A stretch of 64,000 nucleotides of DNA, taken from assembly GCA_024500155.1 (NCBI GenBank), contig CM044871.1, positions 77,546,402 through 77,610,401 of the forward strand, written 5' to 3'. Source of the DNA: Chenopodium formosanum. Taxonomy: Eukaryota > Streptophyta > Magnoliopsida > Caryophyllales > Amaranthaceae. The position numbers and the translations under genes are program-made. A model generated the notes under the pieces. That model saw only the letters and a list, made by a program, of their open reading frames with translations, made no database searches and had not been told where the DNA came from. Below are positions 36,172 to 48,301 of this stretch, in pieces; within the stretch, counting starts at the first letter, position 1, and every line of letters begins with the position of its first letter.

Positions 36172-37295
36172 TATAAAAGTTTAAAAAATAAAAAAATAAA
36201 AAAATAAAAAATTACCTTGACAAGCGCAACACCTTATTGCCTACGAATAATGTGAACCATAAACAGTACATTGACCAGTACATAACAAATAATGGAAGAT
36301 GTCTATGGTAATTACTCTTGTTATATTCTGTGGTTACATTTATATCTCATGTTGGTATAGTAATTTTACTAACATAAAGTATAAATATACCAACAATCTT
36401 GTTAGTAGATCTCTATTGGTGTTCATATGTATATATGTAGGTATGGTTAATTTGTGCTATAAACGCCATACCTTTTTGCGAGATGGGATACTAACAATAA
36501 CTTTTTATCTTTTTCAAAGCATTCTAACTTTCGCATACCTTTATTTGCAATAATAATTTGACATACATTAACGAAAATGTACTTTGTATTGTGCTTCGTT
36601 GTTCAGACGATTGTTATTAAAATCCCGGTTTTAAACTTATAAGTTCAATATATTAATTAAATTTATATTTGGCGTTTTGATTATTCATGTCGGTAGAATC
36701 TTACGATTCTACAATTCGATTTTACGATTCGATTCTGATACCCCCTTCCGATTCAAAGTACAATTCCGATTTTAATAACTTTAGTTCAGACTATAGAGTG
36801 TCGAAGTCTCACTCATTCACTTCAAACTTACCAAATTACCCATTTAATACCAGCAAAATGCCTCGTGCTATATGTTCACCTATATATAATGACTATTAAT
36901 AGTTTACTTTTTGTAATTTCGTCAGTTGTTCGCAACAGTTAACATCGTTGGATTTTAGTTAGCAATAATTAATCACATAACATGTTTAATCAACGGCTAA
37001 AAACAACTAAACTCTAAACATATGCTTAATTTAATAATTTGTCACTTCTCATCAAGTAATATCGATGGTTGGTGAGTTGTGGAAACCAATGACGTTTACT
37101 ACACACATTGTCACACTAGACAACAAAATTTTACGAGAATTAAAGTATTACTCGTTTATTATTCTATTTCTTTGGTCGTATTGAGCTAATTATTTATTGA
37201 CTTTATTCGCTGTTATTTGTTTTCTACATAAATGTTCCTGCACATATCTTAATGTAAATTATAATTATAATGAAGCTAAGTTTTATTGATAAAAG
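36172..37295. other. ALY-AOC intergenic region, distal part
   Basis: AT-rich. A repeated ACGATTC word cluster lies at 36700-36760. No gene, RNA or full element recognised. Confidence 0.4.
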
Positions 37296-37470
37296 ATGAA
37301 TAATGAATACGCGTACATATTTAGAAATATTAAATAAACTATAAATAAGATAGTGATATTAATGGACTAAATGAGAATAATTACAAAGTATAAAAAATAC
37401 AATATGGAGGAGTTTAGTTGATTAAAAGTAACGAAAACATGAATAATGAATACGCGTACATATTTAGAAA
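37296..37470 (+). promoter_or_regulatory. Duplicated 32-bp block with CGCG box upstream of AOC
   Basis: Two identical 32-bp copies (37296-37327 and 37439-37470) each contain ATACGCGTAC. ACGCGT fits the CAMTA (calmodulin-binding transcription factor) site vCGCGb that drives rapid wound and stress responses. The copies start 143 bp apart and sit about 340-510 bp before the AOC ATG. The regulatory role is inferred from the motif only. Confidence 0.35.
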
Positions 37471-37697
37471 ACCTAGAGAGTATAAACTATAAAACGTATA
37501 TATTTTTTCTTGTTCTCATTTTAATCTTACATGATTTTTGAGACTTACATTATCTTTTAAAAATCAAAGCTGGAAAAACAAAAGAAACGAAGGGAGTATT
37601 ATTTGTACATGTGTAGAGGAAAGAAACACACACATGGGGAGAAACTAGATGGAAAGAGCACCTAAACATTAAACATAACAAATTGACTTTCATGCTC

Positions 37698-37705
37698 TAT
37701 ATAAG
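37698..37705 (+). promoter_or_regulatory. TATA box of allene oxide cyclase gene
   Basis: TATATAAG lies 103-110 bp before the ATG, giving a predicted start near 37730 and a leader of about 75 nt. The sequence between it and the ATG is pyrimidine-rich, as is usual for plant leaders. Confidence 0.6.
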
Positions 37706-37807
37706 ATGAACAATTAGCTATAGTTCTTTTACCTCCAACACTTAATTAACTATTCAAATTTTTCTCTATTTTCTTTAACTTCTTCCATTTTGAGTTGTAT
37801 CAAAAGA

Positions 37808-40781
37808 ATGGCTACCTCATCATCAATGGCATCCATGAAAGCTCTATCATCATCTCTCAAATATAATCCCTCAAAAACAAAAATATCATCTTTACTTCCT
37901 CAAAGCCTTAAGATTTGCCACTCATTTTCATCTCAATCTCTAAAATTCACTAATAATAACAACAATCTATTTGCAAAGCATGATCAATATAAACACCCCA
38001 AGAAGCCTTCGAAAGTCGCTAATTACTATGAGAAAAACAAGTCTCACTTTCAACCTGAGCCGCAGCCTAAGCCTGCTGTTGTTGATTCACGACCAAGTAT
38101 AATCCATCTTCTTTCTCCCTTTTTTAGATTAGTTCAGCATTTACTTCAAAATTGTCTCATTTTTTTTTTTTTGTTTTTTTAATATTTTTGTTGCTTAATT
38201 AATGATATAATGAGTTTATGTTTTTTTGTTAGATTTCTTTGTTTATTGTTGAAGTGCTTATGATGACTAGATATTTTGAGTATGGTTGATCTAGATCCGG
38301 GCAATATAAAATTAATAATCTCATTGACTACAGTTAAAATTTATAATCCTACGTGGCTATCTAAAAACTCAGGAAAAACTCCTCTTTATATACGTAGTAT
38401 GTATATTAAATTGACACGGTCAAACTTGACACATTTATTATATACGATAGTCTGACCTTAAAATACAAGTTTATCATTTTTAATAATGTTTATCAAGTAC
38501 TCCGTATAAAATTGTAAATAAATCAACAATTTTTTTATTAAATAAGGGTCTATATTTGTTGATATAATTAAGAAATGTCATGTTGTTTACTTGTTTGTTC
38601 TCTAGAGAAATGTTGATATGATCATACAAAGTATGTATGTCGAGTATAAGTGTGTCATCTACTTTTGAAATGTAGGAACTAAGTTCTTTAGAGAGTTTAT
38701 TTGCCAATTTGATCAGTAATGATGTAATTGATCTTGCATAAATGGAAAAGAATTTTTATTTTATTTTATTTTATTTTTTAAGAAAAGAAGATCAAAATAG
38801 AGAGAACATAAATCAAAATTTGAATGAGACTAGGATTAATGTAGTTCAACCTTTAAGGTCCACACGTACTGTACCTTGACTTTAATTTGGATAGTGATTT
38901 GCGCCAACTTTCATTATAGATCACCATCAAGGTACATCTTACATAGTGGAGGATCTTCCCTGAGCTTTCTAAGGACCAAAGGCTCATTTGTCAGTGAATA
39001 ATTTCAAAATTAGATTTGTCATGTATGTTTGGAAAATATATTCAGAGGTGAATTTAACAAGAACTTAGATGACTGTATTATGCTTCCTCCGTTTTCTTTT
39101 AGATGCAATACACCCTTTAGCGCGGTAACTAAGAAAGGTGAGGTTTACATGATATAATAAACTTTAAAATATGATGAGTGGTTGTTAGGAGTGTAATTTA
39201 GTTGGTCATTTGCTTTAAATAAGGGAAATAATATAGATTTTTTCTAAAGTAACTTTCCTTTTATAGTGTGTTGCAAGTACTGTGACATTTCCTTTTTAGG
39301 GAAGTGTTCCAAGTAAAAGAAAACGGAGGAAGTATATTTTTCTTCTTAATTAGTATAGTTATAAATCACAAGAAAAAAAAAAAAAAAAAGTCAAAGTAAC
39401 TCATACGAATGATCCTTTTTATTTATTTTCTTTTAATTTTTTTTTTGAATTTCATATGAATAATGTATAAAGTCAAAATATTTAAGCTAAAAGTAAGAGA
39501 AATTTGCAAAAAAAAAAAAAAAAAAAACCTTTTGTAAATGACTTGTTTGTGAGAAAGGACCTTATATAAAAAAGTGGTAGATTAGGATCTTATTTCAAAA
39601 AAAAAAAAAAAAAAGTTGTGAGATGACACCTTATTTAAAAAAAAAAAAAAAAAAAAAAACATTGCGAGATGGGACCTTTTGAGGGATTTTGGTGTGGCGA
39701 AGGTGTTTTTGGGGGTCGGTGTGGGATTTCAGGGAGGTGGAGGTGGTATTCGGGGTTTATGTAGAATTTCGGCGAAGTGAAGGTGGTTTTCGAGGGTTGG
39801 GGTGAGATTTTGGCCTAGTGAAGATGATTTTCCGGGGGGTTCGGTGTGGGATATGAGTGAGGTGGAGGTGGTTTCAGGGTCGGTGTGGGATTTACGCAAG
39901 GTGAAGGTGGTTTTCGAGTGTCTCATCTCAGATTTTTTTTTTTAATAAGGTCCCAATCTGCCACCTTTTTTTATATAATGTCATTTCTTACTAACAATTC
40001 GCTATAAAAGATCCTTTCTCGCAAATTTTACAAAAAGTAACAATAAAAGTATAAGAAATTCTGACATACTGTATTAGTTAAGTATTTATAGAGTATACTT
40101 CTAACTAGCTATTGAAGTTCGAATCTGACCCCTAATTTTTAGTCCAAATCCACCGTTGTGTACCGAATATATTGTATGCATGGTACATCCCTACATCAAC
40201 ACATAATGTACATACATACTCTTAACATGTCTAATTGAACAATGTGTATGAATTCAGCTAAGGAACAAAAGTTGTGTGTGTACGAGATAAACGAGAGAGA
40301 CAGAGGAAGTCCAGCATACCTAAGACTTAGTCAGAAACAAGTTAACTCACTTGGAGACCTCGTACCATTCAGCAACAAGATTTACACCGGTGACCTGCAG
40401 AAACGGTTAGGTATGACAGCAGGTTTATGCATTTTAATCCAACATGTACCGGAAAAAAAAGGTGACAGATATGAAGCAATTTACAGCTTCTACTTTGGGG
40501 ACTACGGACACCTGTCAGTTCAAGGGCCCTACTTAACTTACGAGGACACGTGTTTGACTGTTACTGGAGGTACAGGAGTTTTTGAAGGAGTTTATGGGAC
40601 AGTTAAATTACAGCAGTTAATTTTCCCATTTAAATTGTTTTACACATTTAGTTTAAAAGGGATTAAGGATTTACCTAAAGAGTTGGTGACAAAAGCTGTG
40701 ACTCCTTCTCCTGCTGTTGAGCCTTCTCCTGCTGCTAAAGCTTGTGAGGCACATGCTGTTGTCCCTAATTACACTAATTAA
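37808..40781 (+). CDS. AOC: Allene oxide cyclase, chloroplastic
   Basis: Cyclises the unstable 12,13-epoxide made by allene oxide synthase into cis-(+)-12-oxophytodienoic acid (OPDA), the committed jasmonate precursor, in the plastid stroma. Two exons, 37808-38096 and 40258-40781, give 813 nt (270 aa); the 2161-bp intron is GT-AG, phase 1. Residues 1 to about 75 form a Ser/Lys/Asn-rich transit peptide. The mature barrel starts near residue 98 with KLCVYEINERDRGSP. Active-site residues known from the Arabidopsis AOC2 structure are all present at a constant offset: E106, N108, P115, N136, C154, Y188. The family motifs PEKKG and FYFGDYGH and the C-terminus NYTN are also there. I chose ATG 37808; the frame is open further upstream but holds no earlier ATG. 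A TATA box lies about 105 bp upstream. Length is normal for the family. Confidence 0.96.
38291..38401 (-). mobile_element. Helitron remnant in the AOC intron
   Basis: On the minus strand the sequence has AGGAGTTTTTCC and AGCCACGTAGGAT, words shared with the Helitrons at 26395 and 55840. The 3' end near CTAG at 38291 keeps only half of the usual hairpin. Broken copy. Confidence 0.4.
39083..39332. mobile_element. Stowaway-like MITE in the AOC intron
   Basis: CTTCCTCCGTTTTCTTTTA and TAAAAGAAAACGGAGGAAG are near-perfect inverted repeats over 19 bp; 250 bp. The TA on the left is changed (TATG) but the right side has TA. Confidence 0.75.
39499..40030. mobile_element. Fold-back element with internal minisatellite in the AOC intron
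   Basis: Left arm about 39499-39600 and right arm about 39930-40030 are inverted copies (GAGAAAGGACCTTATATAAA against TTTATATAATGTCATTTC and CCTTTCTCGCAAATTT). Between them are A-tracts and a G-rich tandem repeat. No coding capacity. The ends and TSD could not be fixed because of the A-tracts. Confidence 0.55.
39665..39915. repeat. G-rich minisatellite, about 45-bp units, about six copies
   Basis: Repeats of GTGTGGGATTTC followed by GAGGTGGAGGTGGT(T) and TTCGGGG. The copies are degenerate. It lies inside the fold-back element in the AOC intron. Confidence 0.65.
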
Positions 40782-40814
40782 GGGCTTAATTAGAGTGATT
40801 AGTGTTAGATGGTC

Positions 40815-40820
40815 AATAAA
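40815..40820 (+). terminator. Poly(A) signal of AOC
   Basis: AATAAA lies 34 bp after the AOC stop codon. A second A-rich AATAAAAA occurs near 40850. Either could direct 3'-end formation. Confidence 0.45.
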
Positions 40821-41002
40821 AGACAAAGTGAATGAGCTGTGTTTTTTTCAAATAAAAACGTTGTAATGAGATTAATGAGGTACTAATCATGTAATTTATT
40901 TTAATGGTATTGTAAGGGTTTTGTTATTTATTAGGGAAAATTTTGATTCTAAAAAATCCCATTTTTAGCCAATTCGCCGTTAAAAATCAAACTTTTAGTT
41001 TA

Positions 41003-41214
41003 GGGGGATTTTTCTACGTGGTTGGCCACACCGTATGGCCGGGGTTATTGGAGTTACTCGAGTTACTTTTGACCGAATAACCCCTCAAGAAACCCCTAAC
41101 CGAGTAACTTTAGTAAATTCACTCTAAGCGAGTAACCCCTGACCGAATAACCCCTTGAGTAACTCGAATAACCCCGACCACGTAGTTTGGTCAACTACAT
41201 AGACGAATTTGCCC
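41003..41214. mobile_element. Small inverted-repeat element with GTTACT/AGTAAC repeats
   Basis: Terminal arms of about 50 bp (TCTACGTGGTTGGCC on the left, the inverse of GGTCAACTACATAGACGAA on the right) surround repeats of GAGTAAC(CCC). The left arm ends in a CCGTATGG palindrome like that in the Mutator-like element at 61750, so the two seem related. No TSD found. Confidence 0.5.
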
Positions 41215-41326
41215 ATAGGTTATTATCTAATAATCCCACCTCTTTAGGATAATTTCTTCTACCAGTCCCTAGCCTATTAATAATCCTACTATTAGACTAT
41301 TATCTTAGCAGTTTAATTCTAAATCC

Positions 41327-41357
<31 letters not shown>

Positions 41358-41373
41358 ATCTTTATATAATGAA

Positions 41374-41701
41374 CTAGGATAAAACCCCGTGCAATAGATG
41401 CACGGTTGTTCAATTGTCATTTAAAACGAATTTTTAACTAAGGTCACATGTAATATTATACGAAGTATTGAACTTTTTTTTTTTATAGCCACATATAAAA
41501 TGAATTTTAGAAAGTTGGTTTATATTTTATGTAAAGCAAATTTAATAATTGAGTTAAAATCTTTTCTTAAAGTAATAATTTTAAGCAACGATTATTGGAG
41601 ATTTTTTTTTTAGCAAGTGTTATTGGAGGGAAAATTTTTAACACAATGCTGCCAAGTGTCTTTATGGTTTCGTCTTTAGTAATATGTAATAGACAGATAG
41701 A
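41374..41701 (-). mobile_element. Helitron on the minus strand
   Basis: On the minus strand it ends CTAG|T at 41374, preceded by a hairpin CCGTGCATCTATTGCACGG. The likely 5' TC is at 41701, followed by TATTACTAAAGACG, a frequent Helitron start. The 5' end is less sure than the 3' end. Confidence 0.55.
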
Positions 41702-42170
41702 TGATGTGGACGATATATAGGAAATTTTGACAAAAAGAAGCGTGATGGTGGAATTTTAATTTCTTTTAGCAATTTCCATGGAAATCACTCCAAACATTAT
41801 TCCTTCAAAATGATTATTTGCATACGGCAGGATCACAACAAGATACAGAATCTGCAATCTGAGTAATGATAACAAAATAACATGATATTTTATTTGCCTA
41901 TCACCAGCATTCACCACTCTTATCAGATACCCAGAGAGCTCCCAACTAACTGAAACTTGACACTGGAACTTTCAAGGGAGGGGGAGGTACAGAAAACCAT
42001 CGCCAAGAGAACTAAAGGGGTTTGATCCCACAATCTCTAAGTCACAGCTTATCACCAAACTAAGCTTTGCTAGGTTCATAAACACGGATTTGGAGCATAG
42101 CGAAAAATTATATACAGCATAAATACATTTAATGTATACATGCAACAGCACACATTCTGTGGCATTTAGT
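41702..42170. other. 3' flank of the aminopeptidase gene
   Basis: Probably includes the 3' UTR of the minus-strand gene. A minus-strand AATAAA-like word occurs near 41889. No other feature. Confidence 0.4.
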
Positions 42171-43195
42171 TCAACACTTGGTTAAAATTTCAGCACCAGT
42201 CTTTGTAATCAAGATACTATGCTCAAACTGTGCAGCAGGACTGCCATCATCTGTAACTGCCGTCCAGTTATCACCCCATGTAATACAATCGATGCTTCCC
42301 ATCGTAAGAATCGGTTCTGCATATAAAAAGGGTGAAATTAAGATTCACTGAGAAACATATTGAGGTGTTCTCTGGCATAAATAAAAATGATTTTGGAGCT
42401 AGGCTCATAGTGTAGACAGATAAATGTAAGCTCAATCAGCAAAGTAATGCAAACCATAGCACCTAATCAATGCAAAAGAACAGAAGCATTCTTAATTTCT
42501 TTCTGATAGATAAAAATAAATTCAAAACTTTAAACCAATTGGAAACATGTAAAATTAACATTCTTGTGGGTGATGGGGAAACATTGTGCGTGCTTGGCTG
42601 TATCACTAGTTAAATTCAGACAACAGGTTTTAGATATCCATATTGAAATAGATCAGATACCCTTACCAATTGTAAACGTTTGACCTTCAACCATTTCACC
42701 TCGATGATTATTTCCTGTCAATTTAACATACAGAATAAATTTAGAGAGGCAATGAAGCATCAAAGAAAGATAATAATTTTTAGTGATCAAACTGATTGTG
42801 TGAATGAAATATTTAGGTATGAAGAGTAACCATACTGCATACAGTTTCTTGCATACCTTTAGCTATATGATTCACAAATAGATACCTATACTAGTAGTAT
42901 ATCAATAAAAGGTTACTACATACCATTGATACATGCACTGAACAACAAAAATACAACAGGGTATGTGATAACTGACATGTGCTACATTTGCCCATCTACC
43001 AAAAATGTACTCATAGTAAGCTTAAGGCCTAACATGTAAAGCCAGATGCTCATACCCACATTGGAACTTCATGTCTACTATAGCCATAGTGACAGTGTTA
43101 GTAAATATAAGTTCCAAAATCTAGAATTCCATTAGAACTTTTCTCCTTAAAATAAAATTAAAAAAAAAAAAAAAACATGGTAATCGATGGTCTCC

Positions 43196-43236
<41 letters not shown>

Positions 43237-46200
43237 CACAAAAGCACTATATTTTGAGAAAGTAGCCTCAATCGCTGTCTTCTAGAAGCCCAAAAAAGCT
43301 CTTAAACTCTTAAAACCACGATACTTCAATAGTTCAATGACTTTCTTTGATATCTCTATCTTTTAAGTCTCTCCAAAGATCCATAACCAACACATTAACC
43401 TCAAAGTTAGCCACAGTCAATTAACCTACGCACACTAAAATAAGAAACATAAAACCTGCTGCATTCTAAAAAAACCAATAAAGGGAGGGGCTGCCAAGTG
43501 ATACATCTGAGACAGTAAAACATAAGATATTCATTTCTCAATAATTTAACTCTATCAATCACAGATGGTGTATATATAATCTATAAGCTCTGATAAAAGT
43601 AAGTGAAAAGCATCATCTCCATGGTTTTGTTAGTTGATGATAAAGAAAGTATACGAAGTACTCTCCATGGTTTTGTTAGTTGATGATAAAGAGAGTATAC
43701 AAAGTACTCACTATGATGGTAAATAATTGGCTCGGAATGAAAAACAGTTCCAACACCATGGCCAACAAAACGATCCACCACACCATAATTATGCTTCTCA
43801 GCATGCTCACTGTTAAGCATATTTGAAAACAGCATTAGACAGAAACAATCAGAAACATTTTGGACTAGATTTCTAGCATAAATCACAGGAAAATGAGACA
43901 AGATTGCACAGATTACACCATTCCCATCAGGCGGCTTAAGCATGTGATGCAAGTGGCCATTAATTAGTAGAGGCAAACAAGCCAATCTACTAAAATATGG
44001 AAAAATTAAGGCTATTTTAGTTCAACTAATTTTAACACCTTAATATTTATTTCAGATCATATCAGAAAAAATAAGTTCAAATCAAATCAGATAAGAAAAA
44101 TTAAGTTCATATAAAAAATAAAAAATAAAAAAAAGTTATAAACCTACAAATATCGTTTTATAGATGAGAAAAAAAAATTAACGTGGGAGCACGAAAAGTA
44201 CTACTGAAAATGTTTAGTACTTTTTTACTTCTTAGTAGTACTTTCAATTTGCAATTATTTACAAAATTGCCACTGATATGTATTTATTTGTGCATGACTG
44301 TAATGCCTTTAAACTCCCATGTTGGTCCAAATTAAAACCCAATTGATATTAATGTAACATGACTAACATCATATCTCAGTTGGGTAATCACATAATTCTA
44401 CCAAGATATCTAACCATGGGCCACACTACACTATTAAAAATTCAGCTGAAGACCAGGGAGTGATAAATAATCTAATGAACTAAAATATGATGATCATATG
44501 ACACATAAAACTATTTTGTCCACTAAATTAATAAAAGCTAGATAAACAAAAAGTTTAGACACATCATTGCCTCGCCCTTTGTTGTAAGGTAAAACATTGT
44601 AGTGATCAACTCATTGGTAATCATTTCCTTGTCATACCTTAGGCATTTGTTTCCAAAAGATTTAAGATAGAACCCGCACAAAATAAAACAGGTTAGAAAC
44701 TAAAAAAAAGAGGGGTTTTTTTAGCAAAAGATGCTTTCAATAACTGATATAAGAGGATATCACATTGCTGTTACTGAAAGTTGTTCCTAAAGCACAATAC
44801 ACTTCTATTGATCCATATACACTGCAGGCATTAACATATATGTTCCAAGATCCACATTTTTCATACAGTAGTTGACTAAGCACTAAAATTTTCCAAGCAG
44901 GTACCTGATAGTCTTTCCTATTTTCCTGAAGCTAGCACCATCTTTGCATACAGCTATTCCTTTCTCTAAACATTCTTGTGTTACCTAAGAGTAGATCATG
45001 TAACAACTATTATAAGGCCAACTTAGAAGCAGAAGAAACAAGACATTTTCCACAGACACTACAATAATCAGCAAAAACAAGCACTAAAATCAACATTTTT
45101 TTTAAAGTGTATTACAGGAGGAATAATGATCTCAAGTATATAAAAACATGTAAACCTTTAAGAATTCATCCACGACAAGACTATACCTTCACAAGCCGTT
45201 TCATTGCATCATTGACATTACCACATAAATATGTCTTTGATGTGTCTCCATGATAACCCTAGTAAAAAATAATAAACAAAGGATTAAACACTCATTGTCT
45301 CATTGACCTGAGAAACACGAATATTACTCTTCACAAACAGCAAGCCATCGGTGACTGATGAAAAAGAAGTCAACTTTAACCAATCAATTCTACGATATAC
45401 CATAATATAGCTTACAAGTCTATAAACTAACCCAAAAAAAAGGTTTGAGATAAAATTCAGTGTAGTCTATTATTTACAGACAAACGTATGACAAACAGTT
45501 GTACCCCTTGTAGGTAAACACCAGATAGAGGGCATAGCAACATAGACATTGCATTACTAAATTAAGTACTGAACTACTGAAGAGACTAAAAAGTATGTAC
45601 ACAGTCATAGACTTTAAGACAGCACAGAAATCAAATCTGTGAACATGAGAAGACAAGAAGGTACATTTAAGTAAACTGTCACGTCAATGTTTATTATGTC
45701 TCCATCCTGCATTCAAATGAAAAAAAAATCAGGATAAGTCGAAAGTCAGAATGGTTAGTGAATCTAGAAAAAGGTAATTACCACAATCAATGAACCTGTA
45801 GCTGCCGAGAATCAGGTATGCCATGACACATGCACTCATTGACTGAAGTACATACGCTCTTTGGAAACCCACCATAGCCTAGAGGTGAAGGATAAGCTCC
45901 AGCATCAATGATCATCTGGTGTACAGCTTTATCAATTTCATCTGTAGTCACCGATGGCTGATAAAATTCATAGGTAACAGTAAGTTACATGATCAAGAAT
46001 TTATGTAGCGGTGTAGCACTTTAAAGACAATGACAAGTCACTCTAAATATTTGAACCTAGAAAGAAACTACAAATCTCACAAAGGCATGGTTTGTGGAGG
46101 TGAAAGTATAAAATCATATCTTTATATGCTATACAGTCAAAGATATTATTTGAAGAGGCAATTTTTGGCTCAAACTTTTATTAAAAATAAAAAATTAAGC

Positions 46201-48265
46201 AAATCTTCTCCTTTGGCCTTTTTCCCTTTTGACATTATCTTAATGGAGAGTATGTATATTTATAGAGATATTGGCTTTAGGATCACCTCTACAGAAACTA
46301 CTAATTCTAATGGTAATTTTGCTCCCCATGAAAGCCCTTTCTACAGTTTAGGTATAAGTCTAGTTTGCTTTCCAATAGTGAATATTACACGATCATGTTT
46401 AGGATTATCAATAGTAAGCAATCCATGTAACATGTTTTCAATTGTAATAGTATGAGGCCACTAAAATGCAAATGCCAAATAACAAGTGTTATTTATTCAT
46501 ATTAGGCACATACTTCCTCCGTGTTGACATGCTTTACTTGTAGAGTTGTCCCTAAGTAGTGGACACAAGCCCATTTTTTTCAGCCAATAGAATGGTCCCA
46601 TTTATAGGTCCGTATTTCATAGGTCCCACTTTTTTTTCCTGAGTTCTATGAAAATAATAAATAAATAAATAAATAAATAACTCCCCTCTTCCGTCAACAA
46701 AAGTAATGATCCCCACAATCCAATGCCCAAAGATACTAAACTTTTTCCCATATACAATACAATAATCTGATAATGACATAACAGCAGCCACACTGTATAG
46801 CTACTTCAATTTTTACAAGTACCAACCTTTCCTGAAGTCAAAATTATATGCTAGTGTACCTTTGCAAAAGCTCAAAGGCACACACCATGCCCACACATGA
46901 CAAATAGGGGTCTCATCAGAATCCCAAATCCCAGGTTGCACAATCTTTGTAATAACGACCTTTTCTAAATACCAAACATTCCAACCCCTATAACAACTTA
47001 ACAACATTGGGTTGATAGCCATTTTATAGAATTTTCCCCTTAACCTTTAAGGTATGCTATGATCGCACAATATCTTAGGGTGTGTTATATTTGCTTGATT
47101 TTCACTAATATGAACTTATCTTATATGAACTTATTTGCTCACTATGCATACTTGATACTCAAAACACCAACTCATGATAAACATTACTATCTAATATTAC
47201 CACATCCTCATTCGACTCTCTAATTAAATGTCAAATACTCAAATCGGTACTCCATGTACTCATTTTCTAAACTTAATCAAAATCATCAAGGTTCTAATTT
47301 AGTAATTTGTGTCCCCATCCTTATTCAAGATCTACACCCCTCTTTTAAACCAATTGAAGGTACATAAAACACCCACTAATGGGCAATCTATACATCTAAT
47401 GTTGCTACATACTCATTTGACTGCTAATTTGACAGGCCTCGATCTTACTTGAGACCATCAAAAATCTAACTTTTGCCTCCAACACTGTAATTTGTAATAA
47501 ACTCTATTGCTAGTCTTATCCACCAAAATATAATTCCTTTAAAACTATTGCAAAGAGAGGACTAAATGTAGCCTAGTCCAATCAATAGGAAAATCCTACG
47601 TTACTACTACACAAGTCCTTACATTAGTTCAATTGTTTTTAATACCTCAATACATATTTCTAGCCAAGTAAAACTATTTAGAGACCTCCTCATAGGCTAA
47701 TGGGCCTTTTATAGGTTAATGAAAATCATGTACATACTTCTTCCTCACCCAAAAATAGTCCACTATCTGCCTCCTTAGATGTATGACTTATATGGTAGAT
47801 CGTCCCACCATGGACTGAATTAGATCTCTGATGTATACACTGATATACATATTCCCTTTTTCTTTCTCTTCATCACAAAGTTTCCGTTGAATTGGTCTAA
47901 ACCCTTCGACATTAACTTTCTTGTGTGGATTATTTGAAGGTTAATATGTTAGGCTTCATTCGAGTAATTAAGATCAGTGGGTGTCTTAATTTAAGTGTGC
48001 TGCAACATTGGAGCTTTCTCTCCACCAATTCACAACAGAAGTCCAAATTCATAGGAGAAAACTACATAAATAAAATTAAACTAGAAGCTTAGGAAAAAAA
48101 ATCTACTTGACAAAATCTCATAAGAAAATCACTAATCAGTACACATGTGTTTATCTTAGGTTTCAGTAAAGTATAACGACACAATAATTTGGAGCTTGAA
48201 CAATAAGAAAAGGATAGATTTACCCCATGAATAATACTCTAGTTTAGGACCCCTTGCCACATTAG

Positions 48266-48301
<36 letters not shown>

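Noticed and set aside
37790..37807. Earlier start for allene oxide cyclase at a TTG
   Set aside because: Plant nuclear genes start with ATG; ATG 37808 has good leader context and a normal transit peptide follows.
40100..40125. GTTCGAATC word before AOC exon 2, possible tRNA or SINE B box
   Set aside because: No A box at the right distance and no TSD or tail.
46030..46455. 141-codon frame on the + strand
   Set aside because: Antisense in an aminopeptidase intron, with no recognisable domain or splice context.
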